Part shown: positions 5,691 to 6,147 of the stretch, piece after piece
Layout of the letters: each line of letters opens with the position of its first letter
How positions within the stretch are numbered: the stretch's first letter is position 1
Assembly: GCA_003554345.1 (NCBI GenBank)
Contig: PWGE01000413.1
Location: forward strand, 1-6,147
DNA length: 6,147 bases
Source: Candidatus Sumerlaeota bacterium
GTDB taxonomy: Bacteria; Sumerlaeota; T1SED10-198M
Reading direction: 5' to 3'
Notes under the pieces: model-generated
Seen by the model: only the letters and a program-made list of their open reading frames with translations
Told to the model about the DNA's origin: nothing
Databases searched by the model: none
Position numbers and translations under genes: made by a program

Positions 5691-6146
5691 CTATTTTTTC
5701 TTCTTTCGCAACAGTTTTAACAACTCTCTGGCAGCCGTTTCCGGTCCTTTTCTTTCCCAACCGGGAATGCCAAGACGACTGCGTATCTGTCCGACAAATA
5801 CGTCATTCTTCTCAAAAAGGTGAAAAAATTTCCCGGCAAGATTATCGTGCAGCTGACGATATTGAGGGGGACCGAATATATTGGCAAAATAGGAATGGAC
5901 AAGGCCACTGGTTGTAGTGGTTCCTTTACTCATCACTGTTCCTTCACGAAATACCCGAAGAGCTTCTTCTACCGAAGACATACGTTCAATAACAGTGTGC
6001 TCATCGTCTATCTCTTCGTAATTATTGAGATAAAAAACATAATCCAAACGATGTCCCCGTATCACATGTTCATAAGTGGTAACAGGCATAACAATCCGGG
6101 CATTCACTCTACCGGCGCCCATAATGATCGACCGGTCAATATGGCC
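5691..6146 (-). CDS. C-terminal part of a possible phosphoenolpyruvate carboxykinase-like protein (partial at 5' end)
   Basis: The frame is open from the right edge to the TAG at 5693-5691, giving 151 residues. The ATG at 6122 is probably internal, since HIDRSII precedes it in frame and flows into the same strand-like segment. Visible features are SIIMGAGRVNARIVMPVTTY, then HRLDYVFYLNNYEEID, a GTVMSKGTTTTSG segment, HSYFANIFGPPQYRQLHD, VGQIRSRLGIPGWE and a lysine-rich end. I recall this arrangement from proteins annotated as phosphoenolpyruvate carboxykinase-like in several anaerobes. The G-T-rich loop followed by an FGPPQY...LHD stretch loosely resembles the C-terminal region of ATP-type PckA. 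The P-loop and catalytic part would lie outside the window, so the assignment is tentative. The gene converges on dapA and shares its terminator. Confidence 0.4.
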   Translation of the reverse strand, partial: GHIDRSIIMGAGRVNARIVMPVTTYEHVIRGHRLDYVFYLNNYEEIDDEHTVIERMSSVEEALRVFREGTVMSKGTTTTSGLVHSYFANIFGPPQYRQLHDNLAGKFFHLFEKNDVFVGQIRSRLGIPGWERKGPETAARELLKLLRKKKK

Positions 6147-6147
6147 A

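Noticed and set aside
5691-6122. ATG at 6122 (- strand) as the start of the right-edge gene
   Set aside because: The frame continues to the window edge with coherent sequence, and 143 residues would lack a complete domain; treated as a C-terminal fragment.

Overview
This is a compact, AT-leaning bacterial chromosomal window with mostly ordinary housekeeping and metabolic genes. I see no CRISPR array, insertion sequence, tRNA or rRNA, phage gene or defence system. The organism is probably an anaerobic bacterium with strong Shine-Dalgarno sites. The large CoA-dehydratase-activase-type protein occurs mostly in anaerobes (Firmicutes, spirochaetes and relatives). The AAAGGAGG-type ribosome sites and the PatA-like aminotransferase would also fit those groups. 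The sequence does not settle the phylum.

Layout. (1) Bases 2-1729, + strand: the C-terminal 575 residues of a very large acyl-CoA dehydratase activase-related protein that begins left of the window. (2) Bases 1730-2398: 669 bases without an intact gene. It holds what looks like a small decayed gene (about 1779-2097, two coding-like segments in different frames), an imperfect hairpin just after it, and a near-consensus sigma-70 promoter at 2315-2343. A short structured leader follows. (3) Bases 2399-3289: rplM-rpsI, the standard L13-S9 ribosomal protein operon. (4) Bases 3290-3549: an intergenic stretch with a weak terminator candidate. (5) Bases 3550-5607: a PatA-like class I aminotransferase followed 30 bases later by dapA, evidently one transcription unit for aspartate-family (lysine/diaminopimelate) metabolism. 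(6) Bases 5627-5666: a strong bidirectional terminator shared with a convergent gene. (7) Bases 5691-6146, - strand: the C-terminal 151 residues of a gene that begins beyond the right edge, tentatively related to phosphoenolpyruvate carboxykinases.

How the genes relate. rplM-rpsI is an autonomous ribosomal operon with its own promoter. The rpsI ribosome site lies inside the last codons of rplM, so the two are likely translationally linked. The aminotransferase-dapA pair puts a PLP transaminase beside the first committed enzyme of lysine/meso-diaminopimelate synthesis. The aminotransferase could supply aspartate upstream or act on a diaminopimelate-pathway intermediate downstream. DapA keeps the residues of the known lysine feedback site.

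The points most worth a second look are the gene relic with its hairpin, the rplM leader stem-loop that ends exactly at the ribosome site, the partial right-edge gene, and a few unusual residues in S9 and DapA. I found no convincing undescribed multi-gene system.
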